Shown here: positions 45,351-54,182 of the stretch, piece by piece
How positions within the stretch are numbered: the first letter of the stretch is position 1
How the letters are laid out: each line of letters starts with the position of its first letter
Assembly: GCF_023149035.1 (NCBI RefSeq)
Contig: NZ_JAHXMY010000001.1
Span: 62,001 to 126,000 of the forward strand
Length of the DNA: 64,000 nucleotides
Direction: 5' to 3'
Source of the DNA: Microbacterium sp. EYE_78
GTDB taxonomy: Bacteria; Actinomycetota; Actinomycetes; Actinomycetales; Microbacteriaceae
Made by a program: the position numbers and the translations under genes
The notes under the pieces: model-generated
Told to the model about the DNA's origin: nothing
The model's database searches: none
What the model saw: the letters and a program-made list of their open reading frames with translations, nothing else

Positions 45351-46004
45351 TCAGCCTAGCGAGCGTCGACGCTCGCGCTCCCGGACGATCGGCACCGTCA
45401 TGACCGCCGCGACGATGAGCGTGGTCGCGATCCCGAGGACGAGGGCGCCGAGGGTGTCCGTGAGCCAGTGCGCGTGCACCTGGGTGCGGCTGAACGCCAT
45501 CAGCAGCGTCCAGCCGAGCCCGATGACGGCGACCCAGACGCGCGGGAAGAGGATGACGGCGACGGTCGCGATGACGGCCGCGTTCGCCGTGTGGCCCGAC
45601 GGGAACGACCCGTGGTCCGAGATGACGAGGATCTCCTCGGGACGGAGGCGACCGAAGATGCTCTTCAGCAGCTGCACGACGAGGGCGCCGACGATGGATG
45701 CCGCGAGGAAGAACACGGCGCCCCAGGGTCGCCGCGCGGTCACGAGGAGCGCAGCGCCGGCGAGCGGGACGATGTAGGTCCCGACGATCCCGGCGCCCGC
45801 GACGTTCATGAACAGCGCGACCGGACGGATGCCGGGGAGGAAGGTCGCGACGTAGTCGTTCCACCAGGCGTCGAGGTCGATGAGCTCGGAATCGGTCGAC
45901 TCGACGGCGATGCCGGTGGCGACGGTCACGATCAGCAGCAGGACGCCGATGACCGCCAGCCGCAGTCCGATGCCGACCTCGTGCTCGTGGGTGGGGACGC
46001 TCAT
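45351..46004 (-). CDS. PAP2 family membrane phosphatase
   Basis: The 217-residue membrane protein carries all three PAP2 motifs: KSIFGRLRP (KX6RP), PSGHTANA (PSGH), and SRTQVHAHWLTD (SRX5HX3D), near residues 105-190. It should remove phosphate from a lipid phosphate such as undecaprenyl pyrophosphate or phosphatidate on the outer side of the membrane. Six helices are predictable. It lies five bases upstream of the DUF853 gene on the same strand. Confidence 0.9.
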   Translation of the reverse strand: MSVPTHEHEVGIGLRLAVIGVLLLIVTVATGIAVESTDSELIDLDAWWNDYVATFLPGIRPVALFMNVAGAGIVGTYIVPLAGAALLVTARRPWGAVFFLAASIVGALVVQLLKSIFGRLRPEEILVISDHGSFPSGHTANAAVIATVAVILFPRVWVAVIGLGWTLLMAFSRTQVHAHWLTDTLGALVLGIATTLIVAAVMTVPIVRERERRRSLG

Positions 46005-46191
46005 CGCCCCATTGTGTCGGCGGGAGCCCACCGGCACGGACCCCTTGCGCGAGCACCCCGAACCCTGCATCCGGTGAGGGGAACCTATGAAGCCGCCCAG
46101 CAGGAGCCCGCTCCCCGGCTGTCGACGCATGTCGCCGAATAGGATTGGAGCCGCGCGCCCGCGCCGAACCCCGACGAACGAGGCCACACCT

Positions 46192-46902
46192 ATGACCCCG
46201 AACGACTCCGCCGGACAGCGGAAGAGCGGCAACCCCGCCACGCAGGCTCAGCTCAACCTGACGGTCAAGCAGCAGCGTGAGCAGCAGAAGCAGCAGAAGC
46301 TCGCGGAGTACCAGCGTCAGCTGGCGAAGCGTCGCCGCACGAAGGCCACGTGGTGGATCGTCGGAGCGACCGCAGCCGTCCTCGTCATCGGTCTCGTCGT
46401 GGCATCCGTCATCTTCACGCCCCGCCCCGTGACGGTCGCCCGCGGCGACGGCGACGGCTCGGGCATCTCCGGGGTGCAGACCTACGAGCACACCGCGAAC
46501 CACGTCGAGGGCGAGGTCGACTACGAGGAGACGCCGCCCACCGGTGGGGACCACAACGCGATCTGGCTGAATTGCGGCGTGTACGACCAGCCCGTGCCCA
46601 ACGTCAACGCCGTCCACTCCCTCGAGCACGGCGCCATCTGGGCCACCTACGACCCCGCCCAGGTCGACCAGGCGCAGATCGACGCGCTCGAGGCGCAGCT
46701 GCCCTCGACCTACACGATCCTCTCGCCCTACGAGGGCATGGACACCCCGATCGCCGTGAGCGCGTGGGACGCGCAGCTGAAGGTCGACTCCCCCGACGAC
46801 GAGCGCATCGGCGACTTCATCGAGGCGTACTGGCGCAACGTCAACGGTCCCGAGCCCGGCGCCGCCTGCTCGGGTGCCCTGGACGCGCCCGGCAAGCAGT
46901 GA
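46192..46902 (+). CDS. DUF3105 membrane-anchored protein
   Basis: The 236-residue protein has a Gln/Lys-rich coiled coil (QLNLTVKQQREQQKQQKLAE, residues 18-45), one membrane helix (residues 56-78), and an extracytoplasmic domain. That domain contains PPTGGDHNAIWLNCGVYDQP and NAVHSLEHGAIWATYDP. These His/Cys-rich segments are the DUF3105 hallmark and could bind metal, which is inference. The ATG at 46192 is preceded by GAGG. The stop overlaps the start of the DUF305 gene. Confidence 0.88.
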   Translation: MTPNDSAGQRKSGNPATQAQLNLTVKQQREQQKQQKLAEYQRQLAKRRRTKATWWIVGATAAVLVIGLVVASVIFTPRPVTVARGDGDGSGISGVQTYEHTANHVEGEVDYEETPPTGGDHNAIWLNCGVYDQPVPNVNAVHSLEHGAIWATYDPAQVDQAQIDALEAQLPSTYTILSPYEGMDTPIAVSAWDAQLKVDSPDDERIGDFIEAYWRNVNGPEPGAACSGALDAPGKQ

Positions 46903-47597
46903 CCTCCGAGCCGATCGACGACACCGAGGCGGGGACGCGCACGCTCCCGCCCTGGTGGGTCCTGCTCCTGGTCGCGCTGGCGATCGGCGCGGTCGCATTC
47001 TCGATCGGACGGTTCTCGACCTTCGGCATCGCGGGGTCGACTCCCGCCGACGACTCCGCGGACGCCGGCTTTGCCCGCGACATGCAGGTGCATCACTCCC
47101 AGGCCGTCGAGATGGCCATGACGATCTACGCCGAGACCGACGACGACGAGCTCCGCACCCTCGCCTACGACATCGCGACCGGGCAGTCCGCCCAGCGCGG
47201 CGAGATGTTCGACTGGCTCGTCCAGTGGGGCCTGCCGCAGTACGGCAGCGAGCCGATGGCGTGGATGTCGGCGTCCGGCGACCCCGCCCACGGCGCGCAT
47301 CAGGCGGCCACCGAGGACGGCTCGCCGATGACCGACGAGGAGATGCGCCAGGCGATGGGGATGGCCAGCGAGGAGGAGTTGCAGGAGCTCCGCGCGGCGA
47401 CGGGGCGAGCCGCCGACTGCCAGTTCCTGACGCTCATGATCCGCCACCACGAGGGCGCCATCCCGATGGCCGACGCCGTCATCGAGCTCGGTTCCGACGA
47501 GCGCGTCACGACGGTCGCCGAGAGCATGAAGAAGGGGCAGACCTTCGAGATCCAGGCGATGACCTCGATGCAGCAGCGGTTGGGCTGCACCGGCTGA
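46899..47597 (+). CDS. DUF305 membrane-anchored protein
   Basis: The 232-residue protein has one N-terminal membrane helix (residues 19-40) and an outside DUF305 helical domain. FARDMQVHHSQAVEMAM and LMIRHHEGAIPMADAVIE are the two conserved His-His motifs. It is Met-rich (DEEMRQAMGMAS). DUF305 proteins are often near copper genes and are suspected metal binders. The GTG at 46899 overlaps the DUF3105 stop by four bases, so both are made together. Confidence 0.9.
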   Translation: MTSEPIDDTEAGTRTLPPWWVLLLVALAIGAVAFSIGRFSTFGIAGSTPADDSADAGFARDMQVHHSQAVEMAMTIYAETDDDELRTLAYDIATGQSAQRGEMFDWLVQWGLPQYGSEPMAWMSASGDPAHGAHQAATEDGSPMTDEEMRQAMGMASEEELQELRAATGRAADCQFLTLMIRHHEGAIPMADAVIELGSDERVTTVAESMKKGQTFEIQAMTSMQQRLGCTG

Positions 47598-47611
47598 TCC
47601 GTCCGCACACG

Positions 47612-47651
47612 GAAGAGGGGGATGCCGGTGGCCACCGGCATCCCCCTCTTC
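47612..47651. terminator. Bidirectional intrinsic terminator, perfect 40-base palindrome
   Basis: Arms GAAGAGGGGGATGCCGGTGG and its exact complement meet without a loop, so the RNA stem would open four or so bases at the tip. It separates the DUF305 gene and the convergent sugar permease. It holds an inverted pair of GGATGCC words. Confidence 0.88.
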
Positions 47652-47666
47652 TCCGTTCCCGCCGGA

Positions 47667-48644
47667 TCAGCCCTTCGTCGCGCCGGCCAGAAGACCGCGG
47701 ACGAAGAACCGCTGCAGGGCGAAGAACACGATCAGCGGGACGATGATCGAGATGAACGTTCCCGCCGACTGCAGGAACCAGCGGTTGCCCCACGTTCCCG
47801 ACAGCGAGTTCAGGGCCTGGGTGATCGGCAGCGCACCGGGCGACGCGAAGATCGTCGCCACGAGCAGATCGTTCCACACCCACAGGAACTGGAAGATCGC
47901 GAACGAGGCGATGGCGGGGGCGGCCAGCGGCAGGATGATCCGGAAGAACACCTGACCGTGACCGGCGCCGTCGACCCGCGCCGCTTCGATGATCTCGCCC
48001 GGGATCTCGGCGATGAAGTTGTGCAGCATGAACGTCGCCAGCGGGAGCGCGAAGATCGCGTGCGCGATCCAGACGCGGGCGAAGCTGTACTCGACCTCGT
48101 TCAGACCGAAGCCCGGGAAGATCGGCACATCACCGAGCGTCAGCCCATCGGAGAACAGGCTGAGCAAGGGCACGAGGGCCATCTGCAGCGGCACGATCTG
48201 CAACGCGAAGACGAAGATGAATAGCGCGCTGCGTCCTTTGAAGTCGATCCATGCGAACGCGTACGCCGCGAGCGACGCCATGACGATCGGGAACACCGTG
48301 GCGGGGACGGTGATCGCGAGCGAGTTGACGAAGCCCGACGCCAGCGTCGTCGATGTGCCGCCCGCCGTCGCCGCCTCAAAGTAGTTGTCGAGGGTGAATC
48401 CGGGATTCGCGAAGACGGTCCACCAGCCCGTCGACTGGGTGTCGGCGCCGGGACGGAACGACGTGACGAAGAGGCCGAAGGTCGGGATCGTCCAGAAGAC
48501 GGCGATGATGACGGCCGCGATCGTCGCGCCCTTCGACGTCAGCTTCTTGTGCGCGATCGCCTCATTGCGGCGGGTCTCACGATCGACCTGCCGCTTGGTG
48601 CGGGTGTCGAGCGGTGCGGCCGGTGCCATCGGTGCGGCGGTCAT
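47667..48644 (-). CDS. ABC alpha-glucoside-type transporter permease, MalG/AglG type
   Basis: The 325-residue membrane protein has about six helices and an EAA loop IEAARVDGAGHGQVFFRIILP, near residue 220. The ATG at 48644 overlaps the stop of the MalF-like gene as TGATG, so the two subunits are coupled. It is the last gene of the importer operon, and no ATPase gene follows. Confidence 0.92.
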   Translation of the reverse strand: MTAAPMAPAAPLDTRTKRQVDRETRRNEAIAHKKLTSKGATIAAVIIAVFWTIPTFGLFVTSFRPGADTQSTGWWTVFANPGFTLDNYFEAATAGGTSTTLASGFVNSLAITVPATVFPIVMASLAAYAFAWIDFKGRSALFIFVFALQIVPLQMALVPLLSLFSDGLTLGDVPIFPGFGLNEVEYSFARVWIAHAIFALPLATFMLHNFIAEIPGEIIEAARVDGAGHGQVFFRIILPLAAPAIASFAIFQFLWVWNDLLVATIFASPGALPITQALNSLSGTWGNRWFLQSAGTFISIIVPLIVFFALQRFFVRGLLAGATKG

Positions 48645-49981
48645 CAGCGGATCTCCCTCTGCTTTGCCAGCGATCGCGCGTTGTAGATGATCAGCGGCAG
48701 GACGAACAGGAACAGCACGACCGCGAGCGCCGACGACTGGCCGTAACTCTGGAACCGCTGCTGCTGATTGACCATCTCGAAGCCGAGCACGGTCGTGTCG
48801 TCGCGCCCGCCGGTCATGACGGCCACGATGTCGTACACCTTCAGCGACGCGATGGTGATCGTGGTGAGGACGACGATCAGCGAGGAGCGGATGCCGGGGA
48901 CGGTGACGTTGCGGAATCGCTGCCACGCGTTGGTGCCGTCGAGCTGCGCCGCCTCGAGCTGCTCGCTCGGGACCGCTTTGATCGCGGCCGAGAGGATGAC
49001 CATTGCGAAGCCCGTCTGCGTCCAGATGAACACCACGAGGAGCATCAGCGTATTCACCACCGGCTTGATGGCGAGCCACGTGACCGGCTCCCCGCCGAAC
49101 GCAGTGACGACGGCGTTCAGCAGACCGACCTGCTCGCCCTGGCGGGCGTCGTACATGAACTTCCAGATGATGCCGGCCCCCACGAACGAGATCGCGACGG
49201 GCATGAACACGAGGACCTTCAGGACCTTCTCCCCCCGAGCTCGGTCGATGAACACGGCGTAGGCGAGACCGATGGCGACCGAGACGGTCGGCGCGAGGAG
49301 TGCCCACAGCAGTGTGTTGATGACCGATACGGTGCCGGTCGGGTTCGTGAAGACCCAGATGTAGTTGTCGAGTCCGACGAACTCCGCGCCGGTCTTGTCG
49401 AAGAACGACTTGAAGAACGTGGAGATGGCCGGGTAGATGAGCCCCAGTGCGAGCATGATGCTGGCCGGCGCCATGAACAGAATGAGCTGGAACAGGTACC
49501 CGGCACCCTGACGGGATCGGAAGTCGGCGAAGAACAGCAGCGCGCCGACCAGCAACGCGATCGCGACGACGTAGAGGACGGCGTTGGCATAGGGGCGCAA
49601 TAGGAGGAACGCGAGCAGCGGGATCGCAAGGCATGCGACCAGCCGCATGATGAAGTATCCGCGACCCGGCCTCGGCGCGAACTCGATGAGCACGAGGATG
49701 ATCCCGACCACGGCGCCGAACACGAGCAGGATGACGGGGATCTGGATGAGAGGGTGCACGCCGCCCAGCCACACGAAGAAGCTGTTGAGCGAGAAGCCGA
49801 TCGTGATGCGCGACGACTCCTCGCTCGAGGCGGTGAAGATCAGTAGCAGCAAAACTGAGGCGATGAGGATGAACCCGGCAGCGACGACGATGCGGGTGAC
49901 CGCGCGCCCCTTCGGGTCGGCGGCGTGGACGGTTTCGGGTGTGGCTGTGTCGACGGGTCTGTCGACGGTCGTCTGCGACAT
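48644..49981 (-). CDS. ABC alpha-glucoside-type transporter permease, MalF/AglF type
   Basis: The 445-residue membrane protein has extra N-terminal helices (about eight in all) compared with the MalG-like partner, as in AglF. The EAA loop reads LEAAQLDGTNAWQRFRNVTVP, near residue 345. It begins 108 bases after the binding-protein gene, across a strong hairpin that may reduce permease expression. Confidence 0.92.
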   Translation of the reverse strand: MSQTTVDRPVDTATPETVHAADPKGRAVTRIVVAAGFILIASVLLLLIFTASSEESSRITIGFSLNSFFVWLGGVHPLIQIPVILLVFGAVVGIILVLIEFAPRPGRGYFIMRLVACLAIPLLAFLLLRPYANAVLYVVAIALLVGALLFFADFRSRQGAGYLFQLILFMAPASIMLALGLIYPAISTFFKSFFDKTGAEFVGLDNYIWVFTNPTGTVSVINTLLWALLAPTVSVAIGLAYAVFIDRARGEKVLKVLVFMPVAISFVGAGIIWKFMYDARQGEQVGLLNAVVTAFGGEPVTWLAIKPVVNTLMLLVVFIWTQTGFAMVILSAAIKAVPSEQLEAAQLDGTNAWQRFRNVTVPGIRSSLIVVLTTITIASLKVYDIVAVMTGGRDDTTVLGFEMVNQQQRFQSYGQSSALAVVLFLFVLPLIIYNARSLAKQREIR

Positions 49982-50030
49982 GTGGAGCCCTTCTGGGTAC
50001 TGCGGCGTACCCGAGCGACGGATGGGAGAA

Positions 50031-50062
50031 GCGGGGTCGGGCTGGTTCCAGCCCGACCCCGC
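50031..50062 (-). terminator. Internal hairpin between binding-protein and permease genes
   Basis: GCGGGGTCGGGCTGG and CCAGCCCGACCCCGC form a 15-pair perfect stem with a two-base loop, 28 bases after the binding-protein stop. Such intercistronic hairpins commonly protect or terminate part of the transcript, so binding protein is made in excess of permeases. Confidence 0.7.
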
Positions 50063-50089
50063 TCGGCTCAGCCGATCGTCAAGCGACGA

Positions 50090-51421
50090 TCAGTTCTCGT
50101 AACCGGCCTGGATGTCGGAGAGCACCGAGTCGGTGTCGCGACCGTCGATCCAGTCGACCATGCCCTTCCAGAACGAGCCCTGGCCCACGGTGGCGGGCAT
50201 CAGGTCGGAGGCGTCGAAGCGGAACACCGTCGTCTCGTCCTGCAGCGTCATCATGGCTTCCTTCAGGAACTCGCTCGAGGCGAGGTCGGGGTTCGCGTTC
50301 TTGTTCGCGGAGATGACACCACCGAGCTCGACACGCGCGTCGGCGAACTCCGGCGACGCCATGAACTCGAGCACCTGCTGAGTGGACTCGTCGTCCGAGA
50401 ACGCTGCGACGAACTCGCCGCCGCCCTCGATCTGGAGCTCGCCCTCGGTGTAGCCCGGCGTCAGGAAGGCGTAGACGTCACCGTCGGGCGCAACCTCCGG
50501 GGTGGCGCCGTCGGCCGTCTGCACGTCGAGGAAGTTCGCCGAGAGGAACGAGGCCTGGTGGGTGAGGGCGCAGTCGCCGCTCGCGACAGCGGCCGCGACG
50601 TCGCCGAACGCGGTGGAGTTGATGCTGCGCACGTCACCGTAGCCCGCGTTGACATAGTCCGGGTTGAGGAGGATTTCCCCCACCGCGTCGAATGCCTCCT
50701 TGATTTGCGGGTCGGTGAACGGAACCTCGCCGGCGACCCACTGGTCGTAGACGTCCGGGCCGGACTGGCGCAGGACGAGGTCCTCGATCCAGTCGGTACC
50801 GGGCCATCCCGACGCCGCCTCCGATGCGAAGCCGGCGCACCACGCCGGGCCACCGGTGGTCTCGACGATCGTGTCCGTCAGTGCAAGCATCTCGTCCCAC
50901 GTCTTCGGGATCTCGACGCCCCACTCCTCGAACTGCTTCGGCGAGTACCAGACGTACCCCTTCAGGTTCGCGAGCATGGGCGCCGCGTAGAAGGTGTCGT
51001 CGAACGTGCCGTACTGCTTCCAGTCCGGCGACCAGTTCTCGTCGACCGCGCTCTCGACGGCCTCGGGGGCCGGCAGCACCTTGCCGGTGTCGACGAGGGC
51101 TTTGAGCAGACCGGGCTGCGGAACGATCGCGATGTCGGGGGCGTCGCCACCGGTGACCTTGGTCACGATGTTGCCCTCGAAGGACTTGTCGCCGACGTAC
51201 TCGACCGTGATGCCGGTGTCCTCAGTGAAGCTCGCGAAGGACTCGTTGAGAGCGTCGGCTTCTCCGCCGGTGATGCCGCCCGAGATGCGAACTGTCGTCT
51301 TCCCCTCGCCGCTGCCGCCCTCGCCTTCCGTTCCGCCTTCCGCGCACCCTGCCAGCACCAGTGCTGCCGCGCCCACGAGGGCGACCGGGGCAAGAAGACG
51401 GTATCGCTGTGACAATGCCAT
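50090..51421 (-). CDS. ABC alpha-glucoside-type substrate-binding lipoprotein
   Basis: The 443-residue protein has a lipoprotein signal with lipobox VLAGC, Cys at about residue 25, and a Gly/Glu/Ser-rich tether. The mature part is a family 1 solute-binding protein close to AglE: FEGNIVTKVTGGDAPDIAIVPQPGLL, then WYSPKQFEEWGVEIPKTWDEML and WPGTDWIEDLVLRQSG. Substrates of AglE are alpha-glucosides such as sucrose, maltose or trehalose. The gene is divergent from a LacI regulator, with paired operators between. Confidence 0.92.
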   Translation of the reverse strand: MALSQRYRLLAPVALVGAAALVLAGCAEGGTEGEGGSGEGKTTVRISGGITGGEADALNESFASFTEDTGITVEYVGDKSFEGNIVTKVTGGDAPDIAIVPQPGLLKALVDTGKVLPAPEAVESAVDENWSPDWKQYGTFDDTFYAAPMLANLKGYVWYSPKQFEEWGVEIPKTWDEMLALTDTIVETTGGPAWCAGFASEAASGWPGTDWIEDLVLRQSGPDVYDQWVAGEVPFTDPQIKEAFDAVGEILLNPDYVNAGYGDVRSINSTAFGDVAAAVASGDCALTHQASFLSANFLDVQTADGATPEVAPDGDVYAFLTPGYTEGELQIEGGGEFVAAFSDDESTQQVLEFMASPEFADARVELGGVISANKNANPDLASSEFLKEAMMTLQDETTVFRFDASDLMPATVGQGSFWKGMVDWIDGRDTDSVLSDIQAGYEN

Positions 51422-51482
51422 GTAACTTCTCCTCTTTCGGGATCATCCGTCCGCCCAGAGGAGCCTTGTCCGCATCCATTGG

Positions 51483-51494
51483 GGAACCGATTCC
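51483..51494. promoter_or_regulatory. LacI-type operator in front of the alpha-glucoside importer
   Basis: GGAACCGATTCC lies 62 bases upstream of the binding-protein start and differs by one base from the palindrome at 51607-51618 near the LacI gene. It is a likely repressor site. Confidence 0.7.
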
Positions 51495-51580
51495 AGGACA
51501 ACCTACTGTCCAGGGCGCCCCCGGCACAACTGCGAAATATCAAGGTTCTGCAACCATTGATGCTGACTCCGGCCCCCTCG

Positions 51581-51594
51581 TGAGAGCGTTCTCA
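51581..51594. promoter_or_regulatory. Second palindrome, TGAGAGCGTTCTCA
   Basis: This near-perfect 14-base palindrome with a central CG lies between the two GGAACCG sites. The TGAGA-N4-TCTCA form resembles LacI/GalR sites, so it could be a third operator or a global regulator site. Confidence 0.45.
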
Positions 51595-51606
51595 ACTTGT
51601 TACCGT

Positions 51607-51618
51607 GGAACCGGTTCC
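51607..51618. promoter_or_regulatory. LacI-type operator in front of the regulator gene
   Basis: GGAACCGGTTCC is a perfect 12-base palindrome with central CG, 71 bases before the LacI start. Together with the site at 51483 it allows one repressor to control both divergent units. Confidence 0.7.
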
Positions 51619-51688
51619 CCGGGGCCGGTGCGACGACTACGCTGACATCCGACCGATGGGGACGGTTGGAACTGGTCGAGGAGGACCG

Positions 51689-52729
51689 ATGCACACCATC
51701 GCCGACGTCGCCCGTGAAGCCGGCGTCTCGAAGGCGACCGCGAGCCGCGCCCTGACCGGCAGCCCACAGGTCTCGCCCGCCACCCGCGCGCGTGTCCACG
51801 AGGCAGCCCAGCGGCTCGGATACGTGGCATCCACGAGCGCCGTCAGTCTCGCCACGGGTCGTACCCGCAACGTCGGGGTCGTCATGCCGCACGTGAACCG
51901 GTGGTTCTTCGCCGAAGTCCTCGAGGGGATCCAGGAAGCCCTGCTCGAGCGTGGCTTCGACCTCACGCTCTACGACGCGACCCCGGGCAGCGAGAACCGT
52001 CGACGGGTGTTCGCCGAGTTCCTGAGCCGCAAACGGTTCGACGGCCTGATCGCCGTCGGCCTCGAGCCCGCCGAGAGCGAGATCGACACCCTGCTCGCCC
52101 TGCGGCAGCCCGTCGTGAGCGTCATCGGCACGCAGCGCACGACCAGCGTGGTCACGCTCGACGACACGCATGCGGCATCTCTCGCGACGGCGCACCTCGT
52201 CTCCCTGGGGCACCGGCGTGTTGCATTCCTCGGCGGGACATCGTCGACCCATTGGCCGCATGTCGAGTCGGCACGCTTCGAGGGGTACACCAACGAGATG
52301 CGGGACGCGGGCCTTGCGGAGCACATCACCCGCACGCCCGCCGAGCTGACGATGTCAGCCGGCTACGCGGCCGCCGTCGACCTGCTGAGCGACCCGTCCC
52401 AGCGCCCCACCGCGATCGTGGCCGCGTGCGACGAGGTGGCGATCGGTGCCATCATCGCGGCGCGGCGCCTCGGCATCCTGGTCCCGTCCGACCTCAGCGT
52501 CATCGGCATCGACGACCATGTCAACGCCGAGATGTTCGCCCTCACGACGCTTCGACAGGTGCCGCGAGATCAGGGGGCGACCGCCGTGGAGCTGCTGATG
52601 CGGCACATCGAGGACCCGACCGCGACACCGGAGAGCGTCGTCATCCGTCCCCGACTCGTGGTGCGGAACTCCACCTCCGCACCCGCCGGGGCGACCCCGG
52701 TCGCGGTCCGCGACGCCGCCTGGTCCTGA
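51689..52729 (+). CDS. LacI family transcriptional regulator
   Basis: The 346-residue protein starts HTIADVAREAGVSKATASRAL, a textbook LacI headpiece, with hinge helix residues near TSAVSLATGRTRNVGVV. The periplasmic-binding-like core (LAEITRT-type loops, IVAACDEVAIGAIIAARRLG, VIGIDDH) binds a sugar effector. The ATG at 51689 has GAGGAGG upstream. It is divergent from the alpha-glucoside importer, its likely target, and ends in a perfect terminator. Confidence 0.93.
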   Translation: MHTIADVAREAGVSKATASRALTGSPQVSPATRARVHEAAQRLGYVASTSAVSLATGRTRNVGVVMPHVNRWFFAEVLEGIQEALLERGFDLTLYDATPGSENRRRVFAEFLSRKRFDGLIAVGLEPAESEIDTLLALRQPVVSVIGTQRTTSVVTLDDTHAASLATAHLVSLGHRRVAFLGGTSSTHWPHVESARFEGYTNEMRDAGLAEHITRTPAELTMSAGYAAAVDLLSDPSQRPTAIVAACDEVAIGAIIAARRLGILVPSDLSVIGIDDHVNAEMFALTTLRQVPRDQGATAVELLMRHIEDPTATPESVVIRPRLVVRNSTSAPAGATPVAVRDAAWS

Positions 52730-52749
52730 CCGGCGCGCAGGGCAACGGC

Positions 52750-52785
52750 AGAGGGCCCCGGATGCCGAAGCATCCGGGGCCCTCT
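52750..52785. terminator. Bidirectional intrinsic terminator
   Basis: AGAGGGCCCCGGATGC and GCATCCGGGGCCCTCT make a perfect 16-pair stem with loop CGAA. It serves the LacI gene (plus) and the convergent rplJL operon (minus). It carries an inverted pair of GGATGC. Confidence 0.88.
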
Positions 52786-52800
52786 GAAAGGTGCGGGACC

Positions 52801-53181
52801 TTACTTGACGGTGACCGTCGCGCCGGCGGCCTCGAGGGCCTCCTTCGCCTTGTCGGCGGCTTCCTTGTTCGCGCCCTCGAGCACGGCCTTGGGAGCGCCG
52901 TCGACGACGGCCTTGGCCTCGCCGAGGCCGAGCGAGGTGAGCTCGCGGACGACCTTGATGACCTGGATCTTCTTGTCGCCGGCAGCCTCGAGGATGACGT
53001 CGAAGGAGTCCTTCTCCTCAACCTCTTCAGCAGCAGCGCCACCGCCGGCGCCGGCAACGGCGACGGGGGCAGCAGCGGTGACGTCGAACTTCTCCTCGAA
53101 CGCCTTCACGAACTCGCTGAGCTCGACGAGGGTGAGGCCGGCGAACTGCTCGAGCAGCTCCTCGGTGGAAAGCTTCGCCAT
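52801..53181 (-). CDS. rplL: 50S ribosomal protein L7/L12
   Basis: The 126-residue stalk protein recruits translation factors. It has the N-terminal dimer domain ([23 protein letters not shown]), an Ala/Gly/Val-rich hinge, and the conserved C-terminal domain ([38 protein letters not shown]). It is the second gene after rplJ, 50 bases downstream. Confidence 0.98.
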   Translation of the reverse strand: MAKLSTEELLEQFAGLTLVELSEFVKAFEEKFDVTAAAPVAVAGAGGGAAAEEVEEKDSFDVILEAAGDKKIQVIKVVRELTSLGLGEAKAVVDGAPKAVLEGANKEAADKAKEALEAAGATVTVK

Positions 53182-53231
53182 GATGTATCTCCTAGATAGA
53201 TGGGGTTTGTGTAAAAGAGGTCGCTGCTCGC

Positions 53232-53720
53232 TCAGGCGGCGTCAGCGGTCTCCAGCTTTTCGCGAAGCGCGTCGATGGTGGCCGCAGCCTTGCCCATCGT
53301 CGCCTTCATCATGCCCGCAGCCTTCGCCAGCAGAACCTCACGGCTCTCGAGCGAGGCGTACTTGTTGACCTCGTCGGCCGTGAGGGCGTTGCCCTCGAAG
53401 ATGCCGCCCTTGATCACGAGAAGCGGGTTGGCCTTGGCGAAGTCACGCAGAGCCTTGGCAGTGGCGACGAAGTCACCGTGCACGAAAGCGACGGCCGAGG
53501 GACCCTTAAGGTCCTCGTCCAGCACCGTGATCCCCGCGTTGTTCGCGGCGATCTTGGTCAGCGTGTTCTTCACCACGGCGTACTGCGCGTCCTGACGGAT
53601 GTCGTTGCGCAGCTGCTTGAGCTGGGCAACCGTCAGACCGCGGTACTCGGTCAGCAAGACGGCGTTCGAGTCCTCGAAGTTCTTCGTGAGCTCGGCGACC
53701 GATGCATCCTTCTGCGCCAT
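53232..53720 (-). CDS. rplJ: 50S ribosomal protein L10
   Basis: L10 forms the base of the L7/L12 stalk and, with it, represses its own translation. The 162-residue protein starts [20 protein letters not shown], then [20 protein letters not shown] and [13 protein letters not shown], all typical. The ATG at 53720 has AAGGAG upstream. The frame extends upstream through the leader but that part is not coding. Confidence 0.98.
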   Translation of the reverse strand: MAQKDASVAELTKNFEDSNAVLLTEYRGLTVAQLKQLRNDIRQDAQYAVVKNTLTKIAANNAGITVLDEDLKGPSAVAFVHGDFVATAKALRDFAKANPLLVIKGGIFEGNALTADEVNKYASLESREVLLAKAAGMMKATMGKAAATIDALREKLETADAA

Positions 53721-53789
53721 GGTCACTCCTTGATGTGTACGAGACGTCCCGCAGTGGCGGGACATCGACCTCGACGGTCGGGCTGCATG

Positions 53790-53875
53790 AGAAAAGCTCC
53801 GGCGCAAGCGCACGGAGCTTTGGGCCCGGTCTCCCGGAAGTCTGTCGTACACCTGCGTGGGCCCCTGCGATGCAG
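53790..53875 (-). ncRNA. Ribosomal protein L10 leader
   Basis: Minus-strand leader of rplJL. It contains GCAGGGGCCCACGCAGG, then GACTTCCGGGAGACCGGGCCC, and ends with the hairpin AAAGCTCCGTGCGC / GCGCCGGAGCTTTT (53792-53821), the known L10-leader layout in which the L10-L12 complex binds. The end coordinates are estimates. Confidence 0.8.
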
Positions 53876-53933
53876 AGCTTCGATCGTGTGCGCGGACGCA
53901 CGACGATGACCGACGGTCTTTGGCTTGTGCTCC

Positions 53934-53962
53934 AGTGTACGGCCCGTCCGCGCGGGCGCCAA
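53934..53962 (-). promoter_or_regulatory. rplJL promoter
   Basis: On the minus strand, TTGGCG (53957-53962) and TACACT (53934-53939) are spaced by exactly 17 bases. This is the best match to a housekeeping sigma promoter in the region, and it lies just upstream of the L10 leader. Confidence 0.8.
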
Positions 53963-54047
53963 ATCCGGGCGGGACGCTGCGCCACCCGCATCCGCCAGCG
54001 CGCAGGCTCGTGCGGTTTGACCTGCGTGGGCTGCGCGCCACCGGCAT

Positions 54048-54126
54048 CCACATCACGTTCTCTGGATGAGCGCACACGCTCTGAACGATTCACGACGTGT
54101 GGACTCGTGGCGAACACGTGATGTGG
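54048..54126. repeat. Palindromic element A (downstream flank of the broken AbiEi-like gene)
   Basis: The outer arms are CCACATCACGTTC (54048-54060) and GAACACGTGATGTGG (54112-54126), pairing except for a two-base insertion. The inner arms are CACACG (54073-54078) and CGTGTG (54096-54101). Layout and many bases match element B at 55159-55225, so the two are diverged copies of one repeat. Confidence 0.7.
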
Positions 54127-54182
54127 TCGGGCACAGGGCGGGCGGCGGGACGCGTGGGGACGAGAACGGGCGGCGGGACGCG

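Noticed and set aside
45346..46998. Upstream extension of the DUF853 reading frame
   Set aside because: The frame is open by GC bias, but it runs through the PAP2 gene and antisense of the DUF3105 gene. DUF853 homology begins after the ATG at 45345.
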